Positions 49,418 to 61,494 of a DNA stretch of 64,000 nucleotides are shown here, in pieces (positions within the stretch are counted from its first letter, which is position 1; each line of letters starts with the position of its first letter). A program made the position numbers and the translations under genes. Where the stretch lies: assembly GCA_028023455.1 (NCBI GenBank), contig JAQFVV010000064.1, forward strand, positions 370,001-434,000, in the 5' to 3' direction. This DNA comes from Epiperipatus broadwayi. Its lineage: Eukaryota; Onychophora; Udeonychophora; Euonychophora; Peripatidae. The notes under the pieces were generated by a model, which saw only the letters and a list, made by a program, of their open reading frames with translations, had not been told where the DNA came from and did no database searches.

Positions 49418-50791
49418 ATGGATAACAATAGTAATAAAATGCCAGTTAGTGGTGATTTTGATTTAAGAGATTTTATGGAAAAATTTAAAGCAGAGTTAAA
49501 AGCGGATCTTAGAGCTGAAATAAAAATTTACTTTGGTAATATAAGGGCTGGATTAAAAATCGACTGTGATGAATTTAAAGCTGAGATGAAAACCAACTCT
49601 GAGAGACTAGAGTCTAGATTAAATACCAATTATGATGAAGTTTCCTTTAGATTAGAGACAAATTCTGATGAACTTTCCCAGAAACTAGAGACTAGTTTAA
49701 AAACCAACTCTGATGAACTTTTTAGAGAATTAAAAGTTGCATCAAAAGCTCTGGTAGATGATAGTGTTATGAGTATAGACACAAAAGTTGATGAAGAACT
49801 GAAAGAATTAAAAGTGTCTGACAAAATCTGTAGTAAAAATCTTGAATTAGTTGATGAAAATTTTGAAGAATACAAAGAACCCATTGAAGTGATTAGTAAA
49901 AATATAAAAGAAAATGAAGAGTATGTTAAAATGGTTGATAAAGATAATGAATTATATGATAAAATTTTAAAAGAACCTCAAGAGTCTCTTGAATTAATTA
50001 ATAATGATAATGTAAGAGAGAGTAAGTTGTTTGAAGAGGTAGTTGAAAGAAAGACTATAAAGAAACCTAAAAATTTTGATGAATACTATAGTGAGGATAA
50101 AAGAGTTGATGAATCTGTAGAAATAAAATTAAATTCTTTAGGTGAAAAATATCTAAAGTTATTAGACAATGAATTACCAAAGATTACGGATAATACCAGT
50201 AATAAATTTAAAGATAAAATGCAAAATCTAGTTCAAAAATGTACCATTAATTGTGGAAACGTTTATACAAAAATTAATATTTACAAAGAAATATTCTTTA
50301 CAAGAATTAACAATATAATATGTAATGTAAATTTTATGAAAGTAGAAATTGATCCAAATAGAGATTTAGGCAAAGCCAAAATAAAACTTAAATTCAGAAG
50401 TAAGGAGAAAATTAAAATAGATTTTCTTAAAGAGATAATTTATCCCAATAAAAATCTGAAGAAAATTAAAGTAAAATTCAAAGAGATGAGTAGAGAGAAG
50501 TTTAAAATAAATTATCTTAAAGGAAGTATAGATTTTATAAAAGATATTGGAAAAGCCAAAGTTAGACTTAAAGTTATAGATGGAATGATAAATAATATTG
50601 ATTTTCTTAGAGAGAAGATTGACAAAGAAAGAGATGTAGGGAAAGCAAAGGTAAAATTTAAAAGAATGAATAAAAAGATATTTGATTTGAATCTTGGTAG
50701 AAAGAGGATTGATGAGGAAAAAGAAATTGGTAAAGCCAAAATTAAACTTAAAATAAGAAGTGATGATGTGATTAGTAAAGATTTTCTTTGA
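49418..50791 (+). CDS. Coiled-coil protein with 30-residue repeats (unknown family, Gag position)
   Basis: 457 codons from ATG 49418, the only long frame in LTR element 2. Residues about 12-130 form a charged coiled coil with recurring TNSDEL units. Residues about 130-260 are acidic and Lys-rich. The last roughly 150 residues are five tandem 30-residue repeats with core RDLGKAKIKLK followed by IDFLKE. The stop at 50789-50791 falls inside the array: the same frame continues for about 22 codons with a sixth repeat (KERDLSKSKVKLKR) to a TAG near 50858, so the stop looks secondary. It sits where Gag is expected, and its N-terminal coiled coil recalls LTR element 1, but no capsid domain or zinc knuckle is seen. 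It could be a highly diverged Gag or a captured host gene. Confidence 0.6.
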   Translation: MDNNSNKMPVSGDFDLRDFMEKFKAELKADLRAEIKIYFGNIRAGLKIDCDEFKAEMKTNSERLESRLNTNYDEVSFRLETNSDELSQKLETSLKTNSDELFRELKVASKALVDDSVMSIDTKVDEELKELKVSDKICSKNLELVDENFEEYKEPIEVISKNIKENEEYVKMVDKDNELYDKILKEPQESLELINNDNVRESKLFEEVVERKTIKKPKNFDEYYSEDKRVDESVEIKLNSLGEKYLKLLDNELPKITDNTSNKFKDKMQNLVQKCTINCGNVYTKINIYKEIFFTRINNIICNVNFMKVEIDPNRDLGKAKIKLKFRSKEKIKIDFLKEIIYPNKNLKKIKVKFKEMSREKFKINYLKGSIDFIKDIGKAKVRLKVIDGMINNIDFLREKIDKERDVGKAKVKFKRMNKKIFDLNLGRKRIDEEKEIGKAKIKLKIRSDDVISKDFL

Positions 50792-50897
50792 GAAAATATA
50801 GCTAAGGAAAGAGATTTAAGTAAATCTAAAGTTAAACTGAAAAGAATTAATATAGAATAGGATAATATTAATGGTGTAAAACAGAATGATTTTCAAA

Positions 50898-51365
50898 ATG
50901 ATTTTAAGAATTTTTAATGTTGAAGTTGTATCACATCAATCTGATTTGCAATTTTTAAAGGATTATTTAGAAAATTTGAATGAATACCATTCAAAATTGC
51001 CCAGAGAATTGTTTTTAATTGAACGTAGAACAAGTGAAGTAAAATAAAGACTTACTCAAGTCGATGATGTTTATCAAGATAGTCAAAGGAAAGGTAATAG
51101 ATTATCTGATAAAATAGCAACTGTTATTGATAAAGTTAAGAATTATGTTAGTGCTTATGATCAAGTTACTATTTATGTAAAGGATATAGATGCAGAATCT
51201 AAGGAGTTCATAGCAAAATCTTTAGATACTTATCTCAAAATTATTCAAAAGCAATTGAATTATACCAAAATGTTATATAAAAATCTTGTAAATCAAAGCA
51301 AACTTCTTCACAAAGTTCAACATACTGGAAATTCTTTTCAAGAAGAATTAAAAAGGCACTTTTGA
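50898..51365 (+). pseudogene. Second helical ORF of LTR element 2, one stop
   Basis: In a different frame from the upstream ORF, ATG 50898 opens a 155-codon frame ending at TGA 51363-51365, interrupted by one TAA at 51045-51047. It is rich in Lys, Leu, Asp and Gln with predicted helices (LQFLKDYLENLNEYHSK; YLKIIQKQLNYTKMLYKNL). No known domain. It may be a separate protein or the C-terminal half of the upstream one, separated by a frameshift. Confidence 0.5.
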
Positions 51366-51564
51366 TTATTATTATTTTTTTTTTAAAGAAAACTTGGACA
51401 AATATCTAGATGATCTGAAAGATAGATATAAATAAATGAATATGGTTATTAATATGAAAAATAATATTCTTTAAACCATGTTAGTCCTTAGAAAGATTAC
51501 AAATTTGAGAAGTTTTTTCGATATCTCATAATTCATTAGTTATCTGCAAAGACATTTTTTTTTC

Positions 51565-51581
51565 GGTGGATTAGAGGGTAT
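51565..51581 (+). promoter_or_regulatory. Possible polypurine tract of LTR element 2
   Basis: GGTGGATTAGAGGGTAT lies directly before the 3' LTR. It is purine-biased but broken by pyrimidines. Confidence 0.4.
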
Positions 51582-53869
51582 TGTAAATATCGATAAGTCT
51601 ATCTATATTTTAAAAATTGTCATTTGTTATTAAAAAAAAATCTCTTTGAGTTGATGTTTATATATGAAGTATTATTATTGTTTATGGTTATTAGGTATAG
51701 TTATTGTTTGAAGTTATTATTTTATTTATATGTTGATGGTACATCGTTATGAATATTTAATTATTATAAATAAATAAAGACATATAAATTGTTGATTATA
51801 TAAAAAAATTATTTTATTTGCAGTGATTATTAAAAAAATGCAATATTATTATTTATGTATATTTTTAAAGCTGTCAAATAAATTTTCAATTTAATATTTT
51901 TTATATATATGCTTGATATTTTATTTTTTTTAATGTTAATTGTTTAAAATAAAACATGTGTAACAATGGTTTTCAAAACAGCATTTGCTAGCACGTGGAA
52001 CAACAGCAAGAACAAAAAGAAGCCATTATTATTAGTGGGATGGTGATTAGAAAAACAAAAGGATAAAATTTTGTTGTACTTTGTTTCTTTGAAATTACCA
52101 TTCTTCAGAATATTGGAATAAGATAGATTTCTATGGTAAATACATAAATCATGACAGGCTAATAGAGATATATCGCAGCCAAGAGGCTGCACCATTTTCT
52201 TTCATTTATTCCAAAGCAGTTTAAAAGAAAAAAAAACTAAGAAAATTTCAATACATATATTTCATCGCGTCTGAAGCCAAAATTTGACATAGCTATCTGG
52301 AATCTATAATGGTCAATCTAATAATAATCTGGAGGTAACTAGAATTAATATATTGGATTCAACATTTCAATTTATTTATTTATTTTTCAAGGAAAGAAAT
52401 TTTAGAAGGATAAAAATATACATACATCCAAGAATTGACAATTTTCTCTAACGTGAGAGTTTCTTCACTTTAACTAGAATGCATTCTAATATTAAACGGA
52501 TAAAGAAATAAAACAATGGAATAAGTTGACTTTTGAAGGAAAACTGGACATGTGAACTTTGAAAGGTAGTAATAATTTTATATGTATAAATGATATATAA
52601 ATATATTTTTGAGATCGATATTTTTGTTTACTTTTATTTTTCATTATAAAAATATAACGTTTTATAAATATTCAATTCAAGCGTCTTGTTTTCTAACAGC
52701 AATAAACGTTTAACAGGTGTCAAAATTAACACTTAAGTAATTTAAAATCTTAAAGTATGGCTTATAAGTTTGGGTTGCATATGAGTTGTTATGTATATTT
52801 TAATAAGTAAATTTATATTCGCAAATTTTTATTATAAAAAAAAATTGTTTTATTATTAATTTATTTCCATTTTTTTTTTAACTTTATATAATGATTCTTA
52901 TGCATACCAAAACAATAATTTATATATATTTGCTGTATATAATATTTTTTTATTTATTATTTTAAATATCTGAAAAATATAAATATGGATTTGTATTTAT
53001 ATTAATACCTACTTGTTAAGCACAGATATGTCTTTATATATTTAATATATATATACTTATTGCAAGTATATATGTATATTTATTATTTGGGTTTGTATTT
53101 AAAACATTGATATTACCTAAAATTAAACCATAATATAAAAATAAAGGATGTACTATTTGTTTTATAAGTAATGCCTTTGTAATTTATTTGAAAGAGTATT
53201 AATATTTTATTCTTATTTTTCTTTTAATGCCAGAGTCATTATGAAATTAATTGAATTCACAATTTAATAGAGGATAACTTTATATTTCACTTATTGTTTA
53301 GTCTTTAGGCCACTTACACATATTATTATTCATTGATATGTTTAGATATACATAAATTTACATAATAGATGTGTATATTGGATTTAATAGAATTCCCTTT
53401 GTTTCTGATATATATTTGATTAGTTAGTCATATCAACCTTGAAAATAAATTATAATGATAGATCTCATTGCTCTGTATGATTTTAGATTTATTTCATGTA
53501 TAGCTAGTTGGAAGGGCATATAAACAATTTATTTAAATATAACTGGGATAATTTTGTCTTTCTTCATTTAAATTATACAATTTATTATATTAGGCTTTCT
53601 CAACAATTGGATTCATTTAGATTATATATATTCCATTACGTTTATCATCCAATGTTTGAAGCATTATTTTCTTCTCATATATTGATGTTCCATTACATTT
53701 GAGGTATAATATGTTTATATGATATATTGTCCATTACATTTGGCACCACAAACTGTTGGTCCCAGTTAACTGATGATTGGTATAATGGAGTAAAAGTATG
53801 TTCCATTACATTTGGACGCCACAACGTGGTCAGCATAATATGTTCGTTTAATTATTCATTACATTTGGT
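51582..53869 (+). repeat. 3' LTR of LTR element 2, truncated
   Basis: Near-identical to 45235-47532 (small indels in homopolymers and a missing ATT codon-sized unit). Identity ends at CATTACATTTGGT inside the unit array, so the terminal units are absent. Confidence 0.9.
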
Positions 53870-54045
53870 TTATAACAAAACACATGATTATATTTTCCAC
53901 CTGACCAGGTATTTATATTCCACATTTCAATACCACCTTTATATTTTCATGAATACTAACAAAAATATTTTAAAACTAAACTGGGTTCAATCCATGTTTG
54001 TTATAATTAAGATAATCCTGAAACCAGGCTCCCAAATGTAATGGT
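53870..54045 (-). other. Inverted retroelement end next to the truncated 3' LTR
   Basis: On the minus strand, CCATTACATTTGGGAGCCTGG (54045-54025) has the same LTR-end plus TTTGG layout as the unit array of LTR element 2, implying that a related element points the other way. Its LTR would extend rightward from about 54037 but could not be delimited. Confidence 0.4.
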
Positions 54046-57000
54046 AACCATCCTTTTAACAATTGGTAATAATCAAGTTAACAACAAAATGAATAATACA
54101 ATATTTATAAATTAATTTTAGCCTACAGGAATTTAAAGATAACTAATGGGTGACTGTGTATATGGTGGAATGTCTACATACAACTTATTTTAATTGATGA
54201 ATCTATAATAGCCACAAGCAATGATCAAATTGAACCTATATAAAAATAAATCTTTTTGCAGATTCAATTGTATTTTATAATCGCTATTCTCTTCTCCTAA
54301 TTCTATTATTAAATTATCAAAATAAATAATCAGCTTGGACTTCGGATGAGAAGTGATCAACAACAAAATTATTAACAATAACAATATATTTAGATAACAA
54401 ATAGAATTATATGTCAATAAAAAAATGTATATATGTATTTACACTTAAAAATTATATGATGAACAATGCGTGAGAAAAATATGTGTACCTTTATAATACC
54501 TCATTGACAAAAGCTAATAGAATGTTCAGTTAATTATCTTGATATCTTTGTGAGCTATGGCCATTAAAATCATTAATTTTAAATGTCTGTTAACTTCTTT
54601 TGATTTAGTCCATGGCAGTTTTTCCTATTCGGGTTTCCATTGCAATTTTCCTATGATGATCCAAATAAGTAAATTCATTGACTAATTATATAAGTACATT
54701 TATAGGTGATAATCAATTTAGATGATTGGATTTCTTTTGTACAGTAAAAATGTCAAATATTTTTTCAGCATTAAATTGTGATAAACAAATTGGCAAGATC
54801 AAAATTAATTTTAAGGCATTTCTTTGCTTACAGCCCAAAATTCAGCAACTGTGAAGGGAAGATCAGGCAAACTATTCTGTAGAATTTTAACCCATAAAAT
54901 GCATGATATTTTTTAAATAATCAGTAACATTTTTACAGGTTCCATTCAGTGAGTGACATGATCAACCATATTCTCTCATCTTGAAAACACAGACGATTTT
55001 AGTGTTTTTTCTCCCCCAGTCATTTGCGATGTTCTTTTTATTTAAAATAGTAATATTATTTTAAAATAGAAAATTATTACTTATTTTAATTTTACACTTA
55101 TCATTATCATTTTCAAAGCATTTAAAAATTTATTTTATGTACATGACTTTTAATATTTTGTAATATATAATAAAAAAAATATTCTCATCAAAGCAATGTA
55201 TTTAAACTCAAACATGGGTGTTACAATACATATATATGTCTGTGTGTAATAATTAATACAATATTATTACTACTTGTTATTTATTTTATCTATAGAAATT
55301 TATAACAATTTTTTGTCTTTTATATAGTTACATTCAATAAAAAAATCAATTAGCCTGATGCAAAATATATGTTTCTGTCTATCAAATCTGATGCCATCTG
55401 GTCCTAAAAATGTCATGTGAGCTTATTTAGACAGAAATTTCATTTAACTTATTTAGACAGATTCACACCATTCAATTTGGCATTAATATTTCAATGTAAA
55501 CTTTAACAATAACTTAATAAAAAGATTTTGTGTACCAGCCCATATTAATTGATAAAGCATTACTTATAATCCAACTCATTTCAAAATAACTTTTTCTTCA
55601 TGTAATCATTTTAAATATATAAATATTGATTAACTAAATACTATATACTATTCAATCCATTAACATTAATTTTTATTTCAACTATCTATAGAAATTTATA
55701 AAAATGTATGGTCTTATATATAGCAATGTTTGATGAAATGCAAATTAATATTTTCTAAAATAAATGTTTCTGTGACGTAAACATGACATTATCAGCTGCT
55801 CAGAAACACCTAGATTAACAATTTTCAATTTTTTAACAAAGTTTTAATGTAAATTTTAGTGGTAATTTTCCCAATTGTATCAACTTAAATTTAAGTGTCA
55901 ACTTTCTATTTGAATGCAAATTGTGTTTCTAAATTTAACATGATCTCAATTAATCTCAAAAGCAGTTGATGCTAATATATTTGATTGATTGAAAACATAC
56001 ACTGTGTAAGTTTTCTCAAATTTTTATATAGATAAATAATATATATGTAAAAAACCTAAAAAGATGCAATACCAAATCATAATACATTAAGCCTCCACTA
56101 TTTGGTTGTCAATAATAAATCACTTTTGTATAAATACATTTTAGGATGCACTTATTATATTTTGCCTTAATGTAACACAATGTTGTCTCTAATATAATAA
56201 CCACTCATCATATATTAATACACACCCTACACTTATATGTGGGACATTTGTATAATAATTCTTCCATAGAAATTATCATGAATTTGTACCCACTGTTTTG
56301 ATTAACCATCATTTATTCACTACAATGGTATTTTTAAAAAAATTAAAATGTTTTTAACAAATATCTGCTATTTTTTTAAATTGGCCAAATTTTTGTAAGT
56401 TGATAACATCATACCATAATGATTTCATAAAGGCTGCTATTGAGTAAGAATGAAATAGTGGCATTCATATCAAAAACATAGTACATTAAAAAGTTTATTC
56501 ATTATTTACAATAAATGTATTTTATTATAGAAGTAGAATATGATTGTTGTATTTACATCATTTTCATCCATTTTTCTTGCACAATAATCTGCACTCCCAT
56601 TTATAACATTTCAAAAGTAAAGAAAACATTCATCATTAATATTTATAAAAGCAAAAAATACAAGTTTTTGATAATACAATACATAAGCAAAAGCATAGTT
56701 TGATCACTTACAACAATAAAAGCTATTAATAATAAATTTTAAATCTTTTCTTCCAAAGCGTAAGCTTGTGGTTGAGATCTGTAGAGGTCCCTACCATCGC
56801 ATTTTTATACACACATTCTTAAGGTTTACAGCCTTAATAAATATTACTTATGTAATCAAATCAATGTGTGTTTAAATAAATTTATAATTAACTAAAATAC
56901 ATCTTCTCAATCAATTTTGGGTTAGAATTTTTATAAATATTTAAATTTATAAGCTGCAAATCAATACTATAATTCATTTTTGACATATCTAAAATAATTG

Positions 57001-57830
57001 TGGCATTTATAGGAAAAGCAGATATAGAATGCAATCCAGCCGCTGATAGTTTCACAGCTGTATTCACATGAAGTAAGGGCTGATGTTTCTATGGTTCATA
57101 ACCCATATGCATGTACTAGGCTGTGTGCCTACTTGAAGTCCACCAAATTATAGAGACTTAATAAAACTCACCGGCGACCAATATTTATCTAATATATACT
57201 TAACCTGAAAATGTCAATAAGCCCGTCTATTGTTTTGTCACCAACATGATTAAAATAAGACAGCTTACTGAGATGCTTACATGCTATACTTTATACATAT
57301 ACTGTTTTATCTATATGAAAATAGGTACAAACCATACACTGTGCATACAGGAAATCTACTTCCTGAATAGATATTAGCTGGAGTGTAGAATATATCTATT
57401 GAGAATAACATTATTTCAACACTTAACTTTGCAGTTAAAGTTAAATATTTAATTTAAAAGTTTTTAAAGTAAATAAAGTTTGACTATATTATCTAAAAGA
57501 AGATTCAGGAAGAAAATAATATTAATATATTATGTTCCCAAATATTTTAATTACAATATCAACTTCCATCAAAAAAATTCTCTCAAATATAAAAATAAAC
57601 TCTACTACTCTTTATTACGATATTAGTGATCCTTTAGTGTTTGTTTTTGTTGCTATTATTGTTGTATTGCATTATTTCAACAAATTTTAATTCTAAACTG
57701 TTTTTCATCAATTCAACTGTCTTATTATTTATTTATTTTTGTTTTATTTATTTTTTGTTTTGTTTTGCCTTTTTTGTGTTGAATTGTTTTTTTTTTATTA
57801 TTTCTAATAAAGGCTTAGTTAAAAAAACAG
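54046..57830. other. AT-rich stretch, no gene seen
   Basis: No supportable ORF or RNA gene. An imperfect duplication (about 55285-55400 and 55683-55790, sharing CTATAGAAATTTATAA and AATATATGTTTCTGT-like sequence) is the only structure noted. The end of the interval (57641-57830) is a T-rich tract with a CTAAT branch-point-like site near 57804, acting as the upstream intron of the exon that follows. Confidence 0.45.
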
Positions 57831-58199
57831 AAATTGTATCTCTGGTATTCTATCCAAATCCTCCTCAACTTCATCGAAAATTCTGTATGAAAGCTGTATG
57901 TCATACACCTCTCGATCATAAAATTGATTCCTATTACTTCAATATTGGTGGCACAAATATTATTCCTTTCGAATTAAGACAAATATCAAGAGAAGGTGGA
58001 CACAACCACGAAGATTTAATAATTGACAGGGATTGGACAGATCGCCTGTTCTTTTTAAATAATAAAAATGACTTTATGATGTGCTTTCGAAATTTAACCC
58101 AAGATATCGCTACCATATCATGGATGGCATATTGCAAAAGTAGTTCGTACTACAATACGGATGAGAATGAAGACTGGAAGAAGTTTACTCTAAATGTTT
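57831..58199 (+). CDS. Host-like internal exon, phase 1-1, secreted-type domain of unknown family
   Basis: A 369-bp open segment with markedly higher GC and richer amino-acid variety than its surroundings. It is bounded by a T-rich tract ending ACAG (57827-57830) and a consensus GTAAGT donor (58200-58205). Both junctions fall after the first base of a codon, so it is a symmetric phase-1 exon of 123 codons, the class typical of shuffled extracellular modules. The peptide has four Cys (FCMKAVC early; DFMMCF and WMAYC late), an NLT glycosylation sequon and many aromatic residues (WTDRLFFLNN). I do not recognise the domain. The 50-odd Leu/Phe-rich codons upstream of the acceptor in the same frame (from 57641) are the pyrimidine tract read through, not a signal peptide I would trust. 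Neighbouring exons are not visible in this window. Confidence 0.6.
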
Positions 58200-58205
58200 G
58201 TAAGT

Positions 58206-59396
58206 AAATCTTTAAGTACTTATGCAACCTTTGATAAACATTCATGAAAAGTAATATATTAAATTTATTTGTGCAAATAAATCATTTATGCATCTACAAA
58301 ATGTCTTAAAATGAATTGATACTTTGAGTGCTAATATATATTGATAGTTTAAACACTCTTTTTTCACTCAATTTATAAAAAAAAACCCATTGTTTAATAA
58401 AATGTTGGTTGTCTGTTCTTTTACTGCTAGAAACTGTTGATGATCATGTTATTAACGTTTGACACGATTAACACAATTATGAAAGTTGAACGAAGATTAT
58501 CTGAAAAATATTTTTGAGCAACTCTATATAACCCAAAGCTGTAAAGTATAAATGGACTTTACAAAATACAAATTTTTGTTACTTTATTCTTTTTACAGCG
58601 ACTCTTAATATATGCTGTCATTGAAAGTGTATTAGCTTATGAGAAAATTTTTATAATTTATCAGATCAACTATAAAACTTAATGTGTATTATTAATTATA
58701 AGTTTTTGTGTTAAAGGATAGAAGCGTGTATTTGAGACCAGATACTCATTGATTAAAACAAAACTTGTAAATTTCCCTAATTATGTATTACTAGATAAAC
58801 ATTTATAAAAATATCAAATAGATACTAAAAAGAGATTACACTTTCACTAGCATAATATGACATTACGAAATTAGATTATACATAGTGATTCGTTTCATTA
58901 AAATAAATCTACAATCATAACACCTAATCAAAATCAATGGCATATAAATATTCTTAATTGTTATTAAGTTTTCAAATATGTTGGCTAATTTACGAAGATG
59001 TCCCTCGTATAATTTTAAATTAATTTAGATTTATAGATCATGAAAGAAACTTTTCTTAGCGTGATGATAGAGTCCGTCCATCTCACAGCCAGTTACACAT
59101 AATCTAATGGAATAAACTGTGTTTTGATGTTTTCTAGTTAACAATTTGTGCTTCAAGCCAAGAATTCAGACCAAATCAGATAAAAATATCCAATTATGCA
59201 CTTTTGTCTGTGTAGCCTTCAAATGAAAAATTTCTATATTTTATTTGAAAAAAAATAGTTGATATATATATATTTGACTATATATCTGATTTTAAACATT
59301 TAAGCTCGTGGTGTGATGCTAATTCTACACATTATGAGCATTTAAAATACATTTTTGGGATCCTATTGGATAACATTACAAGTATATAAGCACACA

Positions 59397-59397
<1 letters not shown>
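58206..59397. other. AT-rich stretch, no gene seen
   Basis: Probably intron or intergenic sequence downstream of the exon. No second exon could be supported. Confidence 0.5.
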
Positions 59398-59441
<44 letters not shown>

Positions 59442-59464
59442 TTATTATATATATATATATATAT
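59398..59464. repeat. (TA)n microsatellite
   Basis: Two TA runs separated by CATTTAT, abutting the 3' tail of Penelope-like element 2. Confidence 0.95.
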
Positions 59465-59571
59465 ATGTAATAAATAAAGTTTGATATCTGTATTCGTTTC
59501 ACAATATATGTAATATACAAATCAATATATATATCAAAATACAGTACAATTTATATAAATTATATTCTTTT

Positions 59572-59611
59572 AGAAGTACTTTCGACTATACACTTTGTAG
59601 TCTTTATCAAC
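59572..59611 (-). ncRNA. Hairpin plus GAAAGTAC motif, hammerhead-like
   Basis: On the minus strand: GTTGATAA, stem GACTA...TAGTC with a 9-nt loop, then CGAAAGTACTTCT, 57-96 nt after the ORF stop. The stem differs from that of Penelope-like element 1 (GGTT/AACC) but pairing is kept, while the flanking GTTGA and CGAAAGTACTTCT are constant. TTGATAA resembles a mutated hammerhead CUGAUGA box. An identical copy lies in the inverted arm at 62032-62071. Confidence 0.5.
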
Positions 59612-59667
59612 TATATAACGTTGAATAATCAAAACGAGACAACCTTTAACAATACCCATAGTTCAAT

Positions 59668-61494
59668 TCAGATTTCCCACAATTCTGTTATCTTAACATT
59701 TGATGACTGGCGATTCATTAACATTTGACGATTTCTTGAAATCAACATAGCCTCTTTTATTTTATGTTTATTATGACAACATTCAATTTGAATAATTTTC
59801 ATATTTTTATAATCAAATTTAAATCCATATTGACAAGATTTATTATGATCAAATATAACAGATGATGGTTTATTTACATCTGTTCCATATTGATTCTCTT
59901 TTTGAATTCTATTATATAAAAGCATATGTTCTTTTATTCTCTTCTCAAATGTACACTTAGATTCACCAATGTATTGTACACCACATCCACATATCAATCT
60001 ATATATAATAGAATTTTGATTAAACTTTGAATTTTGAATTTTAGAATTATTAAGCAATCTATTTATGTTATTTGTAGAGAAAAAAGCAATATGACACAAA
60101 CCATTATAAATTTTCCTAATAAACTTGACCTGCTCATCTGATATAAATGGCATTGAAATCCATTTCATTTTGATATTTTAATTTTTAATTTTATTATAGT
60201 GTTGATTTCTTTTAAATCCTTTAATAATATTAGCAATAGCATTTTTATAATAGCCAATTTTTAACAAGTCATTAACAAATAAATGTACATTTTTAATTTT
60301 ATCACTAGAATATTTGCATAATTTTTTATTTCGAAATGAGAATGATTTCAATCCAGACAGCTTATGACACATAGGTACATGTGATTTATATGGAATAAAA
60401 CCTCTAGTTTCAATTGGTTTTATTAACATAAGATAATCCAAACTGTAATCATTAAGAGTAACTTGAATATCCAAGAATTTTATGGAATTGTATTTCTCTT
60501 TAGTTATAACCCATTTTATATCCCTAATCTTATTTAATTCATTAAATAAATTGATTATTAATTCTTGTTTTCCAGAAATAAAAACACCATCCACATATCT
60601 ATGATATACTTTAATTTCTTGATATTTCAATTGTTTTAAAATTTTACATTCATATGTTGATATAACAAAATTACAAATTTGAGCAACAGCAGGAAGACCC
60701 ATTGGCCAATCAAAATTCATTTTATAATATTCATTATTAAAATTAACATAAATATTTTTATCAATAAACTGCAATACTTTTATAATAAAATTTATAATAT
60801 CAGACTTTACATTTTTTGAAACAAGAGCATTATAAATAATATTAATTGACTCTATTCTATCTATTGATCCATACATTTCATTTATATCAAAAGTACAAAT
60901 TGTGTCATGTAAATCTATATTTATATTTTTAATTTTATCTACAAAATCAAACGATGATCAAATAGTATATTCTCCAAAACCTAAAATATCTTGAAGTAAT
61001 AATTCAATATATCTACATGTTTGATAATAATATGCACCACCAAAATCAACCATCAATCTCAATGGATAATTTTCTTTATGTAGCTTTATATTCGAAAATA
61101 TCCTAGGGCAAATAGCAGATGATGGATATAAGTTATAATATGTATGACTATCAATAGCTTTATTTTTAGCTTTTTTTAAAATTTCATTTATAAATTTCAT
61201 GCGAGATGTATCAATATTTATTATTTCACTATTTTGAAATTTAAGCTTTTTCATTTGATCCATAACTTTTTCATTATATTTCGCTCTTGTAAACAAACAC
61301 ATACGAAGGCCCTTGTCCTCCTTTAAACACCCTAAGTCATTATTTAATAGGAAACTTTTAAATTTATTAATTTGACTTAACCATTTATCATTCCTATTAT
61401 ATTTAAAGTTTTTATTTTTAACTTCTTTAACAATGTTATTACAAATATTTGCATCACACTTAATCACACTAAATGAAATGGATTTCAATGTCAT
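59668..61494 (-). pseudogene. Penelope-like polyprotein 2 (RT + GIY-YIG), two stops and YVDG
   Basis: One continuous frame of about 609 codons interrupted by TGA at 60958-60960 and TAA at 60178-60180. First part: fingers with LKEDKGLRMCLFTR and IFSNIKLHKE-PLRLMVDFGG. Middle: NEMYGSIDR (motif A region), FDWPMGLPAVAQICNFV (motif B) and motif C as YVDG (YHRYVDGVFIS), where the second catalytic Asp is Gly, which should abolish polymerisation. Last part (59668-60168): GIY-YIG endonuclease with YRLICGCGVQYIGESKC, EKRIKEH, a DHNKSC element and the KIKEAMLISRN helix with its Glu. The N-terminus is missing: the first few codons (MTLKSISF) come from the inverted arm. Same clade as Penelope-like element 1 by motif similarity, but clearly a different family. 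Confidence 0.9.

Larger units (their letters stand above)
45235..53869 (+). mobile_element. LTR retrotransposon 2, structural-protein-only, 3' LTR truncated
   Basis: A 5' LTR (45235-47700, 2466 bp), a tRNA-Lys-type primer binding site, and about 3.9 kb of interior carrying only helical and repeat-rich protein sequence. The 3' LTR (51582 onward) matches until 53869 and then breaks off, missing about 170 bp. No protease, reverse transcriptase, RNase H or integrase is present. LTRs are nearly identical, so insertion was recent. It inserted at an AT run next to family R. The remaining 3' LTR end has been replaced by sequence carrying an inverted retroelement terminus. Confidence 0.88.
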
